From Antedon bifida (Eukaryota; Echinodermata; Crinoidea; Comatulida; Antedonidae): a stretch of DNA of 64,000 nucleotides. The number at the start of each line of letters is the position of its first letter. Within the stretch, counting starts at the first letter, position 1. Below, in pieces: positions 35,201 through 50,200 of the stretch. The position numbers were made by a program, and so were the translations under genes. The notes under the pieces are model-generated. The model saw only the letters and a list, made by a program, of their open reading frames with translations, did not search any database and was not told the DNA's origin. The stretch lies in contig OY727102.1 in NCBI GenBank assembly GCA_963402885.1, positions 20,212,001 through 20,276,000 of the forward strand. Reading direction: 5' to 3'.

Positions 35201-38200
35201 TCTAAAAATGAGGATATGATATTGTAGCACTAACCATGAGTTGTATTTTTATTAGTAAGCTAATATTTTCTGGATCAAAAAGAAAATGTAGAGGTAAAAT
35301 TGAGAGCCGTAATTATGTAACCATAACATCGGCAAGGGTTCGAGGCTTACTTGCTCCATGGTTCTGGTGGTAGAACTAAGTCTTCTCGTATAAAGACTAC
35401 AAACCGTAGTGTATACATCTAGCTCATGTGCACTTTAAAGAACCTAGTACATCTTTACTCAGGGTACCCGAGTCTAGGACTCTCTAATCTTCTCTTCCAT
35501 CTGACACTATTGAGTAAAAAGTGCGATTTATAAAGTACTACTCCTCCCTTATTCGTTGTAGTATTGAGCTGGGATTTGGCATGAATATACTACAGGGACA
35601 TGTCCTCAAAGCTATAGAGCTGGATTTTTAAATTTCATTAATTCGTGCTTGTTTTAGATGAGTAGGGGTTACCCCGGTGTACTAGTACACACACACACAG
35701 CCACTGTTCATAACTGGGCTCATTATACAATTGGGGCTGGACCATTTTAGAGGTGTTTACCACCTTTTGGTCCAATCAAGGATCTTTAGTGAGAAGTTGA
35801 ATAAATAAATAAATAAAACCAGGAAAGTGAAAGGCAATATTCTTCCATCCTCATCATGGCCGTCTGTATCTAGATAAAAAAAATGGATGGCTCCAATATA
35901 TATATTATATACCATGATGAACATAAAACGCTAGAGCACTTTGAAATATCCATTATAACAAGTTGTCTCTCAGGAGACTTGTACGTCCTTCGGGGACATT
36001 TGTTGCTATTGTTTCCTCATACAAGCTGTTTTTAGTATGAGGTAAAGTAATTGTTTATACTCGGTATCATTTTAGTTTAATTGCTAATAAAAAAAACATG
36101 AGTGTGCAGATTAGTTGACTGTGAACAAAAATATGGTGGTATTCTGACTTAACCAGAAAAGACGTATTTTGCACAACACCTGTGCACAAGTCCTTGTCAT
36201 ATTGTAGTGCACATTCAAAGTAATCCTAGCTCATGGTCTCTTGCGTCATAAACGTTCAAATATAGTTATATTTCCTGTATAATCCTGGCCTACAGTATCA
36301 ATCCAATCTGTCTGTTTTTTAATTTCAATGTTTATTGCTAGGTTCATGTATTAACGTATTTGTGAACTTTTATAACAATGCATTCCATAGAATGGTGATG
36401 TGTCCAGGTCCAGTCTTCAATGTTGCCCCGACTATGATGTGAGCAAATGTCACTGTTTCAAAAACAAAATATCTAAAGCTCTGTCTACACTATCAAACTA
36501 ATTCGACAAAAAAGTGTGAAGTACCCAAATATGGTAGTGATATGCCCAAATATGATAGTGATATGACATCATCATGTCCATTTTTGTCACATAAACTTTG
36601 GTAGTGTATACAGAGCTAAGCTTCAATTGCACTGTAATGTTTGCAGTCAACCAACTGGTTTAGTCTAGCCAATTCTTCTAAATTTTGTGTATGGATTAAT
36701 TAAAATGTGCCTTGATTAGTTACAAATAAGCCACAATCACATTATAAATCTGCAATCAATCTATCAGATGCAGTCTGCTTGTCTTTCATGGCATCTTTCT
36801 GCCATCTTCAGCTCTTCTTTTCATCTGTAATTATATCTGGATCCACCATCATAATTCTCATACATTTTCTTTCATTTTCCATTCTTGTATCCAAACACAA
36901 TAAGAAATTATATTTGCACTGGATTTGGTCAAAACTAAGCAAGTATTCTAGCCACTTAGTTTGACCAACAATGTCCAGTGACTGCTATGACATACAATTG
37001 CATTTGCAGCGGATTTGGTCAAACCCAACTAGCCACTTTAGTTTGACCAACAATGTCCAGTGCAATTAAAACTTTACTGCTGGATGACATACAATTATTT
37101 TCGTAAAGAAACAATTTCGGGAAAATAGAATTCACTCATGAATAATTTGTATATATTTTGCCTTCGGAAACTATTAAGTATAATAATACACTGAATTTAA
37201 TAGAATAACTTTGAATATTGATGTCATATATATACATGCTTTTAAACATTTTTTTTACAAAACAATGTATAATGTATTTGTATAATTATTCACTCAGAGT
37301 TAAAGATCTAGCCTTTCATTAACTTTCTCATACATATTATATTAATACACTATTAGTGGCGCTATTTGAAATTACACCCTACCTAAGAATATTCTTCCAT
37401 AGCTGTATTACAGTTAGTAGACGCTTAACGCAACATTTATTCATAAAGAAATTGCTGCCATACTCTCAGACAGACGTCAAACTGCAGCACATTTAAAATC
37501 TTCATGAATTTTTTAGTTTGATTGTAATTAAGAATTCATTGCGTTTGCCTATGCTGATTTCATGTGTTATTCAATGTTATGTTAATTGTGTCATGTGACC
37601 GTTCCTACCTACTTTCTCTTTAATCTATATTCAGATTTTTAAGTTTATCCACCATTGCTAATATATGCATTAAGAATGCATTATTGAAGCAAACCGTTGA
37701 TATCCTTTTGATTAACTTTTTGAGCTTGTCTTTAGTGGCAGATAATGAGTGGAGCACTATAGTGATAAATGTATCACTTGTCCTCTGCACATTATACTAC
37801 TGTAATTTAATTTTCTTCGTTCCTTTATCCCTTCCTTTTGAAAATGGAAATGACCAAGACATTTCAAATTTTGCTCATGACATTGAAATGTGTGTAAAGT
37901 GGAATTGGCGAAGTATTTGTATTTGTTTACTATACTATATACAGTATGTTGAAATGTAAAATGGAAATGGTGAAGTATTTGCGTTTGTTTACTGCACTAT
38001 ATACTGTATGTACATTTTTTTACCTATGTATCTATGTTTGTTTTATATGGTTACTTTAAATGAGATCTCAATTTAACCCAGTGGCCATCAGAATCTTTCC
38101 CCTATTCTTCTTCTTCTTCATTATCTCTGCCATTGTTAAAATAAAACACCTTTTTGATAGGCCGTTGCAATGTTTTTCAATATTGGATTGATTTGTTATT

Positions 38201-41200
38201 GTTGCAATTATTTTCTCTTTTTAAGTGTTTCTATTTTTGCCAATGTAATTTCCACCTTGGTTCGAGACTTGTGGTCGTAGCGCTTTAGAGAAAATTTATT
38301 TTGGTTAAGCGATATACAAAAGACAATTGTTATTATTATTATTTGTAGAAAGAGCCAAATAATCATTAGTCAAATAAAGGTTGTAATTTTAATTTGTTCT
38401 CACAATATTAATATAATAAAACATATCTTATTTTTAACATTTTTAATTACATATTGATGTATACTAATTACATGTACTATGTTTATACATATGCATTATA
38501 AATAAATTTAAATAGTATTATATTGATGTACAATTTGTGATTTAGTTGTAACTTGTCCATGCATACTGGGAATGCCTTAGCCCATAATTACCAACTATAT
38601 TTATGGTCTTGTCCTACTCTGTGAAAAATGCTTTTGTGATTGATATAAAGTTGGCTACATTATACTTTATTCCCTTTGAAAGAATGGTAGAACAGTATCA
38701 TTTCCATTCAATTGTTTCACAACCATGAGCCCCCTCCTTTCAAGGTGACAGATGGCTATTATTATACAAATATTGACTAGAATAGGTGATGAAAATGTAC
38801 AGTAGCTATAAGCTAAGGTGAGGGATAGCATAGTCATACTGAAGTCTCCCTTACCCTTCTTCGTGACAACATCAACCACATTTGTTTATCATTACCTCTT
38901 TGATTCTGAACTATCGGCCTTTCTCTGCCGTAGAGTTAGCAGTAACAAAGTAGAGGCTAACAAAATTACACATTACCACATAGTCCTAAACTGAGCGACA
39001 TAGTCCTACACTAGATCGATTGAATTCAGACATGTAAAAAAAAACACTATAGTACTGTATACCTCAGTTATAGAGGATAGTTTAAAGTATTGTACTAGGC
39101 TATTACCAATCAGATGTTGCGAATTGAAAAGTGCAGTATATAAATCATATATCACCATCAATAAAACAATCTAAAGCTCTGTCTACACTATCAAACTAGT
39201 TTTACAAAAAAAAGTGTGCCCAAATATGGTAGTGATATGCCCAAATATGGTGATGTGGTATGCCCAAATATAGTGATGTGATATGATGTCATCATGTCCA
39301 TATATAGGCACATCACATTGTTTTGTCACATAAAGTTTGATAGTGTAGGCAGAGCTTTATGATGTACTTTTTTATCCATTTATAAGAATATAATTATTGA
39401 TTTCATTAATTTTTCTTTCAGTAAAAAGAGCTCGACTCCAAGGCCCACCAGGTAAGAAATAATATAGATTAAATATCATTTAATGATCACATAAAATTTA
39501 AAAGCTTCTATTAATATCTAGTGACCATCGTATAGATAATTGTAAGGGTATGCTCAAAGCACATTGCTCAACATTTTAAGTGTCTAGTGTTTGATGGTGT
39601 TTTTACTATAAAAAACTAAGATAGCTTTATTTTTAAAGATTTTTAATAATAATACACTACAGGTAATAGCATTATACAAATCATTAACACATTTTTGCCG
39701 AGTAAATATTAATGTATCTGTATGGTTGAAGAACTAAGTTAAATGTATATTAAGACACTTGATTGTATTCTTGTAATTTGATTACGCATCATGTGGCACG
39801 TAACGCAAAAATGATATCTAATGTTGATAATTAACAAAGCTTTCTGTAAACATTATGAGAATTTTTGTCACGCGACGTTGTTGACTGGTTGTGTTCGGAA
39901 ATCAATGAAAATAAAATGAAAGAGTTTGTTACAAAATTTTTGCTAAACTTACTTTTTATTAAAGTATTAAATTTGTAATTTTAATGGTTTTTTGAATAAT
40001 TGAAGATGATCCCTTAACATCTCCTCTGTTAACTTTCACTGATCAAAAATTCTTCATTCATGACTATGGCGTAGCATGTGATACAGCATGTCCAATCTAA
40101 ACGTATGTAATGATTTTCAAGGTTTTTTATGGCCGTGTTTACGCATAGTTATATTCTGATCTAAAATTAGCAACATGATAGATTTATATAGATCATCGTT
40201 ATCTTTTTAAATGAGTTTTCACATGTGCTTTGTTGAAACGCCGCACCATCTAATATATTCGTAATTTAACAGATCAAACAGTGGTGGCGTGCTCAACTAT
40301 CGGTCTTAGAATTTAATTAAAATTACAGGTCTCTCAAATTTGATTATCACTGTGGTAATATCTGTATCATATTTATTTCTCATGATAATGCATAAATCTA
40401 GTATCAAATTGTATTTGAAAATTTATGATAGCGAACCATTTCAATTAAATTTTAATGTGCATATTAGGCCTTTAATGGCTTATAGCAAGTGGAAATTGAA
40501 ATTTAATTCATTTTAACGATAAAGATTAATTGTTAATTTGTTGTGCAAACCTTAATGAGTCTGTGACTGTGAACTGGGAACTTTTTTTTAATGTTGTAGT
40601 GTTGCCAAGATTATTTATACTGTACATATGAGTAGGGTAGAATAAGTGACTAGCTATCACAATGACAGATAGAAAGTTATGGAGGAATCTAGTCATATAA
40701 GTTAGGGTATGACCCCAACTAAGTAAGTAAGTAAGGATGACTCTATTGTGACTCTTTAACATGTATATTTTAAGTCATTATTTAAATCATATCACATGGT
40801 TTTAGCGACACAAGTAAGCATTTAAGTTAGTAGATACGCATGAATATCACACTGTTGGAACCTCTATTGGTATTCAGTCTATTGGAATATTTATTTATTC
40901 TTTATACTGGGTGTTGTGTACTAACACCATTTAAGGTAAATATCTGAACAATAAAAGCACAACAAGTAAACACACGTGAGTCTAGGTTTAGTTGTTCTCC
41001 ATCTTCCCCGCATCCGGGGCTTTATTCATTCTCCACAACACTATCTATATAGAGGGCGTTAGACCATTACAATCGGTTACAGTTACAGTACAAGTAATGT
41101 ACAGTATATGACATCCCTTCCTTCTTAGATAAGAAAACATAACAATGTAGTGTATCCTTAACCTATCTTTAAACAACTCTTATCATAACTACTTTCTCTT

Positions 41201-44200
41201 TAACAATTGCCTCTTTCCTTTTCCTTTAAACCAAAAAAAAATAACAAGTAAACATCAACTACTATCTAACAACTACTTTAACAATGTTTAAACACAACTG
41301 ATCTCACTGAATGTATCTATTGGTATCTGTCTGGAGGATGTCTTGCTCGATGTGAGCGCCTTACGATTGGAGGTGCGTTGTTCGCTGTCTCATGGTTAGT
41401 ATTGCTCAAACTAAAAGGATATGATAAAACGTCGTCTCGCTCGTTTTCCTTTGGTTCATCTGTTGTTCGTTTGCGAATGTGGTCTACGTGCCTTTTAAAA
41501 ACTCTGCCATCGTTTAACTTTAAATGATATGAAACCGGACCCGATTGTTCTGTTATTACACCTGGTAGCCATATACCTTTCACGATGTCTCGTACAAAAA
41601 TGTTCTCTGACACACTAAATACTCGCTCTTTCGCTTTTGAATCATGTCGCTGTTTTTGCTCTGCCTGCCCCTTTCTCACTTGGGCTCCAATATTTGGCAT
41701 TAACAAATGTAGATGAGTTTTAATGGGTCTTCCGAACATAAGCTTGGCTGGTGTTTCTCCTGTAGTTGTATGGGGTGTGTTTCGGTAGTTAAATAAAAAT
41801 CTAGCAAGTTTTGTCTCCATGTTTCCGGTCTCCATTTTTCTAAGTCCTTCTTTTACAGTCTCTACAGCGCGTTCCGCTTGTCCATTTGACGCAGGGTGAT
41901 AAGGTGCGGTTCGAACATGTTTTATACCGTTACGCTTGAGAAATTCTGCAAATTCCTCACTCGTAAAATTCGATCCATTATCTGAAACTAACAGTTCAGG
42001 GATTCCAAAAGTCGCAAACATGTTTCTTAACTTTGCTATCGTTGCTTGAGAAGTGCTCGTGTCCATCGCTACTGCTTCTATCCACTTAGAATGTGCATCC
42101 ACTACCACTAAAATCATTTTGTTCATGAATGGACCGGCATAGTCAATGTGAATCCTGGACCATGCTTTTTCTGGCCATGGCCACGGATTTAGCGGTGCAG
42201 CTGCGGGCAAGTTCTTATGACACTGGCATTGCGTACAAGCTTTTACAGTCTCCTCAATTTGACTATCCATATTTGGCCACCAAACATATGTGCGTGCAAC
42301 TGCTTTCATTCTCGCAATCCCTGGATGTCCTTCATGTAATTGTTTCAACATTGTTTCCCTTCCTGCACTTGGCATAACAATACGTGCACCCCAAAGAACA
42401 ATACCATTCTCTGTACTTAGTTCATTCTTTCTCCTATAATATGGTAACAAATCAGAGTCATTTCCCACATTATCTTTCCATCCCATTTGCACATACTTAT
42501 ATACTTTACTTAATGTAGGATCTCTACGAGTCCATATTACAACATCTTTACTCTTGATTGGTGAATTGTTAATTTTTTCTAGCAACATAATTATGTCTCC
42601 TGGTATAGGAGGGTCTTTAGGTATTTCACCTACAGGTACTCTACTCAATGCATCAGCATTTTGGTTATCTTCCCCTGGTTTAAACTTCAAATTGTAATCA
42701 TACCCTGATAACATTAATGCCCACCTTTGCATTCTGGGGGAAGCCATTTGTGGAATACCTTTCCCTTCACCAAAAATCCCTAACAACGGCTTATGGTCCG
42801 TCACAATCATAAATTTACAACCATACACATATTTATGAAACTTTTTTACACCATATATAATTGCAAGTGCTTCTTTATCTAACTGTGAATATCTAGATTC
42901 TGTTTCCGACAACCTTCGTGAGGCAAAAGCAACTGGTTGTTCAACATTATCAATTATATGGGAAAGTACGACCCCTACACCATAGGGTGACGCATCACAT
43001 GTCAACATTAGAGGTTTATTTCTATCATAATGTACTAAAACATTAGATGACGTCAGTAGTTCTTTAGATATACGAAAGGCATTTTCCTGTCTATCTGACC
43101 ATAACCACTCTGTATTGTGATTTAACAACTCGTATAGTGGAGCTAAAAGTGAACTTAAATCTTTCATGAATCTACCATAGTAATTCAATAAACCTAAATA
43201 GGCTTTTAATTCTGTCACATTGGTTGGGTTAGGTGCATCTCTTATTGCCTTCACCTTTGTATTTAAGGGATGAAGCCCCTTTGCATCAATTTTAAACCCC
43301 AAATATTCAACCTCATTAGAATTAAATACACATTTCTCCCTTTTCAATTTAATGTTGACCTCCTTCAATTTTAGCAACAACCCTTCTAAGTTCATGTCAT
43401 GCTCCCTTTGATTAGTGCCCGATACTAGGATATCATCCAAGTATGCTACAACTCCGGGCAGTCCTAATGTAATACTATCAACAACTCTCTGAAATATTCC
43501 AGGAGCTGATGACACTCCAAACGGTAATCTGTTATACTTATACAACCCTAGGTGAGTATTAATAACTGTATACTGTTTTGACTCTTCAGACAAAATAAGT
43601 TGTTGATATGCATGCGACATGTCTAACTTGGAAAAAATTTTACCCCCGCCTAGTTTGGCAAACAAATCATCAATTAAAGGTAATGGGTACGTATCTACCT
43701 TCGCAACTTGGTTAATCGTTAATTTGTAGTCTCCGCAAATTCGTACGGAACCATCAGACTTAATAACGGGTACTATAGGTGCAGCCCACTCAGAAAAATT
43801 AATAGGCGTAATTGTGCCTTCTTGCTTTAATCTATGCAATTCTTTTTCGACCTTATCTTTGATCCCAAAGGGTATTGGCCTTGCTTTACAGAATTTGGGA
43901 ACAGCCCCTTCCTTCACCAAAAGTCTGGCTTTAAATCCTTTAATTTCACCCAAATTATTCTCAAAGACTTTATCATATTTACCAATTATTTCACTACTTA
44001 ACATAGATCCTTTAGTTTGCACTTGTTTGATTTTACCCCAATCTAATTGTAGATTAGTTAACCAATTCCGGCCTATCAAGGTGGATCCTCTCCCTGGAAT
44101 TACTACTAGAGGTAACATAACCAGTTTACCCTCCATACATTTCACCTTTACATGACACACACCAACTACTTTAATTTCTTCTCCAGTGTATGTTTTCAAT

Positions 44201-47200
44201 TTAGCATCAGATGGTTTAATTATGGGTCTATCTTTACTGTTAGGCCACACTTGTTTCAACATATGATCACTTATCACAGATACAGCGGCACCTGTGTCAA
44301 TTTCCATCTTAATGTTAATACCATTTACATTTAACACTGTTTGATATGGATCAGTGCTTGTTCTACTTAGAATAACATTATTAGTAATAGTAAACAATTC
44401 ATGATATATGTCATTACAATCTCTACTAGTTGGTAAAGCTACTGTATTATAATCATATTCACAACAATCTTCATAATCATCATTTACATCTAATTCTCCC
44501 AACTGACCCTTAACCTTTCTATTAGTATGTCCCTTTTTCTTTCCATCAGGTGGTTTATTTTTACTTCTACAAACAATTTCAAAATGTCCTGTGATTCCAC
44601 ATCGATGACATTTTGACCTCTTCGCTGGACAATTTTCATCTCTGCTAAGATGACCTTCCCTGCCACATTTCCAACACTTTGCTTTCTCCCCATAGTTAGG
44701 TTTCACCTGTCTCTTAAATCTGGCTCTAGGATTACCTTGAATTTGTTTAACTGATGTATCAATCGATGGGTATCCTGCCTCCATATTAATATCATGCACT
44801 TGTTTGTCCACTGCCAAAATTGCGCCTGAAATATCAACTGCCTTTTTAAATGTTAAATCCGGTTCTGCTAACATTCGCCGTTGTATTGAATTATCATTAA
44901 TACCTAACACAAGACGATCCCTCAACATCTCTTCTAATGTCGCCCCAAAGTCACATGGTTCTGCTAGCCGTCTCAATCGTGCTACGTAATCCGCTACACT
45001 CTCTTTATTTTGTCGATGATTAGAATAGAATTTAAATCGACTAACTATGATATTTGGCTTTGGCTCTGTATGCCCAGTTATCAAGTTAATTAAATCTTCA
45101 TATGACTTGTCGGTCACCTTCGCTGGTGCCAGTAAATCTTTCATCAAACTGTACGTTTTTTTTCCACATACCGTCAGCAACACTGCTCGTTTCTTCTCGC
45201 CGTTGTCGATATCGTTCGCAACAAAATACTGTTCTAGCCTCTCAACATAATCCGACCAGTTTTCTGCTTCTACATATTCGTGTAGGATTCCTAATTGAGC
45301 CATCACAAATTACGATATGTAATAATCCCATCCTCGTCGCCAATTTGTTGTGTACTAACACCATTTAAGGTAAATATCTGAACAATAAAAGCACAACAAG
45401 TAAACACACGTGAGTCTAGGTTTAGTTGTTCTCCATCTTCCCCGCATCCGGGGCTTTATTCATTCTCCACAACACTATCTATATAGAGGGCGTTAGACCA
45501 TTACAATCGGTTACAGTTACAGTACAAGTAATGTACAGTATATGACACTGGGTAGCCTCTTTAGTCAAAGACCAGAGGGCCCAGTGTATAGTATAGTACT
45601 ATGATGAGTTTGATGGCTGTGTGTGAACTAGTACACCGGGGTAACCCCCTACTTGTCTCGAAAGATGTACTAGGTTCTGTAAAGTGCACATGAACCAGCT
45701 GTGTACACTGTACCTACAGTTTAAAGTCCTTATATTATATAATAATCCAAATCCAGCTGTCATTGACATAATGTCTTGTTTAAATTACTACTATAAATTA
45801 ATGTCTCAACTAATTGTCTTTATGTTTCAAAACAATTATTTTGTTTGACTGCGAATATTACTATGAGCCTTGATTCAGAAAATGACTAGAATTTATTTGA
45901 ACAAACATAAAAAACAAACACTAGAAATGGTTGCTGCAATGTTGATTTTTTAGATCATCATCTATATTAATACAAATTCTTGTATTTCATTAACACATGT
46001 TACTATACTTTAAGAATCTCATTCTGCTGTTCTCTGTGTAAGATATGCATATTTAACCTTAATCTTTAAATTATGTTAAATATAATTCGAGAATTACCAG
46101 TTCAAATAAATCCATTTGTTGTTAATATCTACGCTAAACTATTAATTATTTGGTTAAACTCTTATTAATGATATTAAACAAATTTGCATTCTCGTTTCAC
46201 ATTCAAATATTAGCAATATTAAATTGTGTATCGATCCGTGGCAGCAAGCAATATCGGACAATCGTGTCAACATTAAACTGCTCACATGATAAATTACATT
46301 TACCAATTGTTTAGGACATCGTAAGCAACAAGCAGGATTTCTGTATTATTAAACTGCATGTATAGCTAGTTATTCAGCTGTTGATTTACCGTGAAAAGAA
46401 AGAAACATCTAATTATGAATGGAATTATTTTCATATTGGCAAAGACAAGAAAATAAAATCAATAAAGCATCTGACTGAGTACAATATAACAACAAATATA
46501 GCGTTATTCATTAATTTCATTCTCCTATCTTATCTATGTTATAATGGGGCATTTTATCTTTACACGATGCTCATATCATTACTGACTTAAGATACAAAAG
46601 TTTAGCAAATATTTACTTTTGTATTATTTAGCAGCTCATGGTCAACAACATCTATACCATTACTAAATGTGGTTTACTAGAATATTGCTGTACAGCTTGC
46701 ATAATTGTATTGTATGTCCTCATCTCGTATTACTGTAGAAAAGACTCAATGCTACAATTCCTCTGCAAGACTTATAGTTACTACTGTAGGTCATAATAAA
46801 ATGATTTAGTCAATCTTATTTTAAATGTTTAGGGATTGACTAGTTTTTTTAAAGTGCCAAGCATGGCTCGACTAGCCCTCGTTGAGTATGAAAATAATGA
46901 ATGTTTACAGTTGGAGGAGGATTGAAGATGGGCTGTTATATTTTAAAAAAATGAACCCCAAAATTCTAAAAATGTTTGAAAACCTGAACGTGGAATGTAC
47001 CACCTGAACATGGATCCAAATGCACAGTATGTGATACGTAATCAGTCTTCGATCCGATGCAAACGCATTCTATTATTATCCACTGCAAGTACATAGTCAA
47101 ATGTTCGTTTGACCTTCTCATGTGGGGTCAGCTACTGTACCCGGTCGGAATATAGTTTTGTTCAATTTTCTTTATTTAAGTAATCGCTAAAAGACATCAT

Positions 47201-50200
47201 GCTATTGATTACCTTAACAATAACACAATGCAATCAATGGATTTTTTTTATTGATGTTTTTAGGTAGTTATTTCAATTAATACATTTTAATATGTTCTTT
47301 TAAAGGCCAGGTGCGGGCAAAAAATTTCTATTGATCATACATTCCAATAATTATCGATCTATAGTTTCCCCTAAGCACTTTCTTATCAGTGGGGGGATAG
47401 TTCAAATTACACAGTAAAATCTCTATTCCTTTGTACACAAATTTTGTAAATAGAGAGGCATTTTAAAAAGCTATGAAAAATAAACGGTGTGGTAAAAAAT
47501 GTTATCAGATGACTAAATATAGGTAATATAACTTGAATTTTACATTTCTGGTATTTTTATTCAACTTCAGATTTTTATTTTCATGCTATAGCAAAAATTA
47601 TCCACCGTATATCCACCATCTTTTTTCACCTTCTAAGGAGTCACCAGACATGTTATTACATTAGGTTAAACTACCTAACTACTGAAAAAAAGTCTTCCTG
47701 GTTTTTATGGCAGAATTTTGCCAAATTTTGTATTTGACCATATTAAGGGAAATTCATGTTTTTTCGTCTTGATTTCTGTTACAAATATTTGATTTATGTA
47801 CAATTAACCAGATATTATATTTAAAATTCCTGCCTGTACCTGAGCTTTAAGTCAATATCCTTCTTCTGATGATTGTGTAAAATGTGATATTTACTTTCTA
47901 GTCGTAGAGTTACAGCTCGTTTATTTAATTTGTCCTCTGGCTAAGTCGGAACAGACAGGTGTTTTGCCTTCAAAATATTATTTTCTTACACTATTAAAAA
48001 AGTATTGTATTGCGAACAAATGAGACAGCCCACAACAGTAGTACACTGATTTATTTTTAAAAATCTTTAAACAAAATTCAAATGAAAACCTTGTGTGAAG
48101 CATGACAACATTGAGAATGTGTCTGCTGAAAGATGACCGAACTTTCTAGCGTGCCTGTTCCTAATATTTTGCGGCGTTCTAAATGCAGAAGTTTTCTGAA
48201 TTATCTAGGGGTAAACAATTTATTTTTATTTCATCAATTCAATCAATTAAAAAAATTGATGCAAGCCATATCATCAATATTTAAAATTTGTTTCGAAATT
48301 TGTTCAAAGTTCAGAAGAGTAATAATGTGATATAGGTAATAAGAGTGTTGAGATGGAAAAATAATTGGCAAATCATGATTATAAATAGTATAGGAAGGAT
48401 ATGGGAGTGTTAAATAAACAATGTAAAGGACTATCAGACAAGGAAACAAGTAGGCCCTCTATAGTATACCTACTTGTATTTGTCCTTGGTATACCTGAAT
48501 ATAAAGTTGTAAACAATAAACGATAAAAACAAAAAGAAACCTATCAAAAATAACATTTAAATCCTAAATAAGAAAGGAATTAAACAAGTGAAATGTAATA
48601 GTAAAAAAAACCAAAATTATCTTATAGACAGAACAATACTTACTTGTAAAAAGCTTGTGTTAATAATAAATAAAGTTTATTAATTAAAATGTATTAAACA
48701 ATAATGTAGTTACTTATTCTCGTCTATTAATAGTAGGTTAAAATAAAATACAAAACAAAGTGGCGACCATTTTAAATAGGCCTACATTTTACCTTTAATA
48801 TATTGACAGGCATGCACTGGATATATTATTCTGTATAAATATAGCATTTTCTCTCTAGAATCTGTTTCACACCATCAAGGAATCAGGTCTGCAATCCTTA
48901 AGATGTAATTGTCCTTCAAAACTGAAGAAAAAACTAAACTAAAATTTGGTAAAAATAGGTCAATTTGTAGTTTTAATTAGTATTTACTTTCACAATAAAA
49001 AAATTACAGAATAATGATAAATTAGCAAAGGAAAATAGGCTTTTTTCCCTTTAAATTACTTTTTATTATTTGGGATATTAAAGCTATAATTATTTTTATC
49101 TGAATTTTAGTCATAAGTGAATGTGTATGTGCCATTAAAATTATTATTCAAGAAGACAATTTATCTTTAAAAGGATATAAAAATTAAAAACATTATTAAA
49201 TGCAATTTTGTTGAATTGTTGCTTTAAAAAATGTATTGTTTATTGAGGTGTAAACACTTCAAAAGCTTTGTAAAAAAAACTGTTTATCGTCCTTTATCGT
49301 TATTTATCTGTGAAGTAATGGGTATTGCTATTTTTCAGAGCATTACAGCTATACCTTCGTCTAATTATCTCTCATTCATGTTTGCCGTTGGATGTGAAAT
49401 ATAAAACAAACTCATTAAGCACACCTTCCTGTTTTAACTCCAAACCACCTGTAGTTGCTGCCTATAAGATGAAATGAGATCATCATATCGATGCTTTTAG
49501 TCACGTTTATGACCTGTCATCATGTGGCCACTCGCTCGCCTGATTATTTTTTCCATTGTCATGAGATTGACTTTTCCGACTACTGTCTGCCGAATAATTT
49601 GTAGTCCAACCTTTCTTTTCATGCTGGGGAACCAGATGAGATATTTTAAATGGAATTTCATCTTGATATTCATAAAACAAAAATCTTTCCATATAACTAC
49701 TCGAGCTGGAATTACCTAGTTTGATAGGTAATTTGTTTAGCGCCACCAGCGAGTGTTTGAAACGTAAATAATAACTGGAGACTTGTGTCAATCCTCAGGC
49801 TTCTAATTTCTTCTGTTTTGTTTATATTGCCATGGTAATTTCTTAGAAATTGCAAAAACCATTGTTCTTAAACAAACCCCAAACACTAGAGTGTGCTATA
49901 TAATGTTTACAATTGTCCATTACTAGAACAATAGTGTTCTATTACTGAACATGATAATTTCTTAGAAATGGCAAAACCCCAAACACTAGAGTGTGCTATA
50001 TAAATGTGTTCTAACTGAGAACGTACACAAAGTGTCATTGAATCAGTCCTAGAGACAAATATGGAATAGAAAACCTCTGTAATGGGGATATACAGGATTC
50101 AGTAAATTGTGTTTATTATAGTATTTTATCAGATATGAACATGCAGTCTTTTAATTCTGCTTACAATATACTATGTATTTCTATGATGTCGACCAATGGA

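Larger units (their letters stand above)
40912..45547 (-). mobile_element. apparently intact Ty3/Gypsy LTR retrotransposon
   Basis: The 4636-bp element has two 202-bp LTRs (40912-41113 and 45346-45547). By eye they are identical, starting TG and ending CA, with a 5-bp target duplication CTGGG at 40907-40911 and 45548-45552. It has a primer binding site, a polypurine tract and one uninterrupted gag-pol frame. Identical LTRs imply a very recent insertion. The layout (single ORF, tRNA-Ser primer, GPY/F-type end of integrase, no chromodomain recognised) suits the Mag/SURL branch known from echinoderms and insects, but the clade is my inference. It lies antisense in UNC13 intron 2, 1.46 kb after exon 2, nested in an older repeat. 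Confidence 0.96.

Noticed and set aside
42129..45368. Several plus-strand open frames opposite gag-pol
   Set aside because: They are antisense shadows of the retrotransposon ORF.
49507..49791. 94-codon minus-strand open frame in UNC13 intron 2
   Set aside because: Composition is polar and somewhat protein-like, but there is no recognised motif and no partner exon, and it is antisense in an intron. A protein search and antisense transcript reads would be needed to revive it.
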